A stretch of 5,902 nt of DNA, from contig JBOGJI010000356.1 in the NCBI GenBank assembly GCA_050747865.1, positions 1 through 5,902 on the forward strand, written 5' to 3'. Under the pieces are notes generated by a model, which saw nothing but the letters and a program-made list of their open reading frames with translations, was not told the DNA's origin and made no database searches. The DNA is from JBOGJI01 sp050747865 (GTDB lineage: Bacteria > Acidobacteriota > Thermoanaerobaculia > Multivoradales > JAHEKO01). Positions 5,659-5,902 of this stretch are shown piece by piece; position 1 is the first letter of the stretch, and each line of letters opens with the position of its first letter. A program made the translations under genes and the position numbers.

Positions 5659-5680
5659 CCATGCACACGGGACAGCATGG
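5659..5680. promoter_or_regulatory. Candidate operator: CCATGC inverted repeat in the divergent spacer
   Basis: CCATGC (5659-5664) and GCATGG (5675-5680) are a perfect 6-base inverted repeat with a 10-base spacer, a half-site distance of 16 bases centre to centre. It lies just upstream of the candidate nuo promoter, at about -38 to -59 from its predicted start, and about 47-68 bases upstream of the divergent gene's ATG. Such a position suits a regulator of either or both genes. A pair this short can arise by chance. Confidence 0.3.
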
Positions 5681-5710
5681 TCGCTCTCCCACTCCGGGTC
5701 CCCACGCTGG

Positions 5711-5716
5711 TAGTCT
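5711..5716 (+). promoter_or_regulatory. Possible -10 element for the DUF433 gene, near-leaderless start
   Basis: TAGTCT fits the TAnnnT -10 pattern and lies 10 bases before the ATG at 5727. Transcription would begin about three to five bases before the start codon, and no Shine-Dalgarno sequence is visible in between. This suggests leaderless or near-leaderless translation. No clear -35 is seen, so support is weak. Confidence 0.3.
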
Positions 5717-5726
5717 GTCTCCAACC

Positions 5727-5902
5727 ATGGCTACCGTGCCCGGCTTCGACCGCATCACCATCGAGCCCGGCAAGATGGGTGGACAGCCGTGCATCCGCGG
5801 CCTACGGCTGACGGTCAAACGTCTGCTGCGGATCCTGGCGACTTACGAGTCACGGGAGGACATCCACCGCGAGTTCCCCGAGATCGAGGACGACGACATC
5901 CG
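5727..5902 (+). CDS. DUF433 family protein, putative VapB-like antitoxin (N-terminal part, cut by window edge)
   Basis: The 58 visible codons start MATVPGFDRITIEPGKMGG and continue with the family hallmark GQPCIRGLRLTV (residues 19-30). A helical stretch LLRILATYESREDI follows, then FPEIEDDDI at the cut. Order and spacing (RI-x-PG-x-GG-PCIRG-R-x-V, later a helix-turn-helix-like segment, then YP-x-lt-x-eDI) match DUF433, a small DNA-binding-like family typically 70-110 residues long. Members are often found immediately upstream of a PIN-like DUF5615 toxin gene. No toxin can be seen because the window ends first, so the antitoxin role is inferred from the family. The gene is divergent from nuoA with a 136-base spacer and is probably unrelated to complex I. 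ATG at 5727 is the only start that keeps the conserved N-terminus; no ribosome-binding site precedes it. Confidence 0.82.
   Translation, partial: MATVPGFDRITIEPGKMGGQPCIRGLRLTVKRLLRILATYESREDIHREFPEIEDDDI

Noticed and set aside
1598..5713. Long plus-strand open frames such as 2185-3054 and 4783-5634
   Set aside because: They are antisense shadows of nuoI to nuoA created by high third-position GC; none shows a known motif.

Overview
The window is almost entirely one minus-strand operon for the membrane-bound respiratory complex I (proton-pumping NADH:quinone oxidoreductase type). Transcription runs from about 5620 towards position 1, in the order nuoA-nuoB-nuoC-nuoD-nuoH-nuoI-nuoJ-nuoK-nuoL. 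nuoL is cut by the left edge; nuoM and nuoN would be expected beyond it. On the plus strand, at the right edge, a divergent truncated gene encodes a DUF433-family (VapB-like) putative antitoxin. The 136-base divergent spacer between nuoA and this gene is the only real intergenic control region.

The DNA is very GC-rich with strong third-position GC, which creates many long spurious antisense reading frames. High GC, the nuoABCD-HIJKL order without nuoE, nuoF and nuoG, separate (unfused) nuoC and nuoD, and a DUF433 gene next door fit an uncultured GC-rich Gram-negative lineage such as an Acidobacteriota-like one. That placement is a guess; nothing here fixes the taxon.

The genes form one assembly. 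NuoB, NuoC, NuoD and NuoI make the peripheral-arm connecting (Q) module: NuoI carries two 4Fe-4S clusters, NuoB carries cluster N2, and NuoD lines the quinone site. NuoA, NuoH, NuoJ, NuoK and NuoL are membrane-arm subunits that couple quinone reduction to proton movement. The NADH-oxidising N module (NuoEFG) is not encoded between nuoD and nuoH, where many bacteria carry it.

Genes C to J are stitched together by 4-base stop/start overlaps, mostly GTGA, and so is nuoK/nuoL. There are two exceptions. nuoA and nuoB are separated by one base. nuoJ and nuoK are separated by 55 bases holding an imperfect inverted repeat built from the heptamer GGGGTCA. This element supplies the last 14 codons of nuoJ, can fold into a long hairpin just upstream of the nuoK ribosome-binding site, and has G-quadruplex-capable G runs on both strands. 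It is the most unusual thing in the window. I see no clearly new multigene system here.
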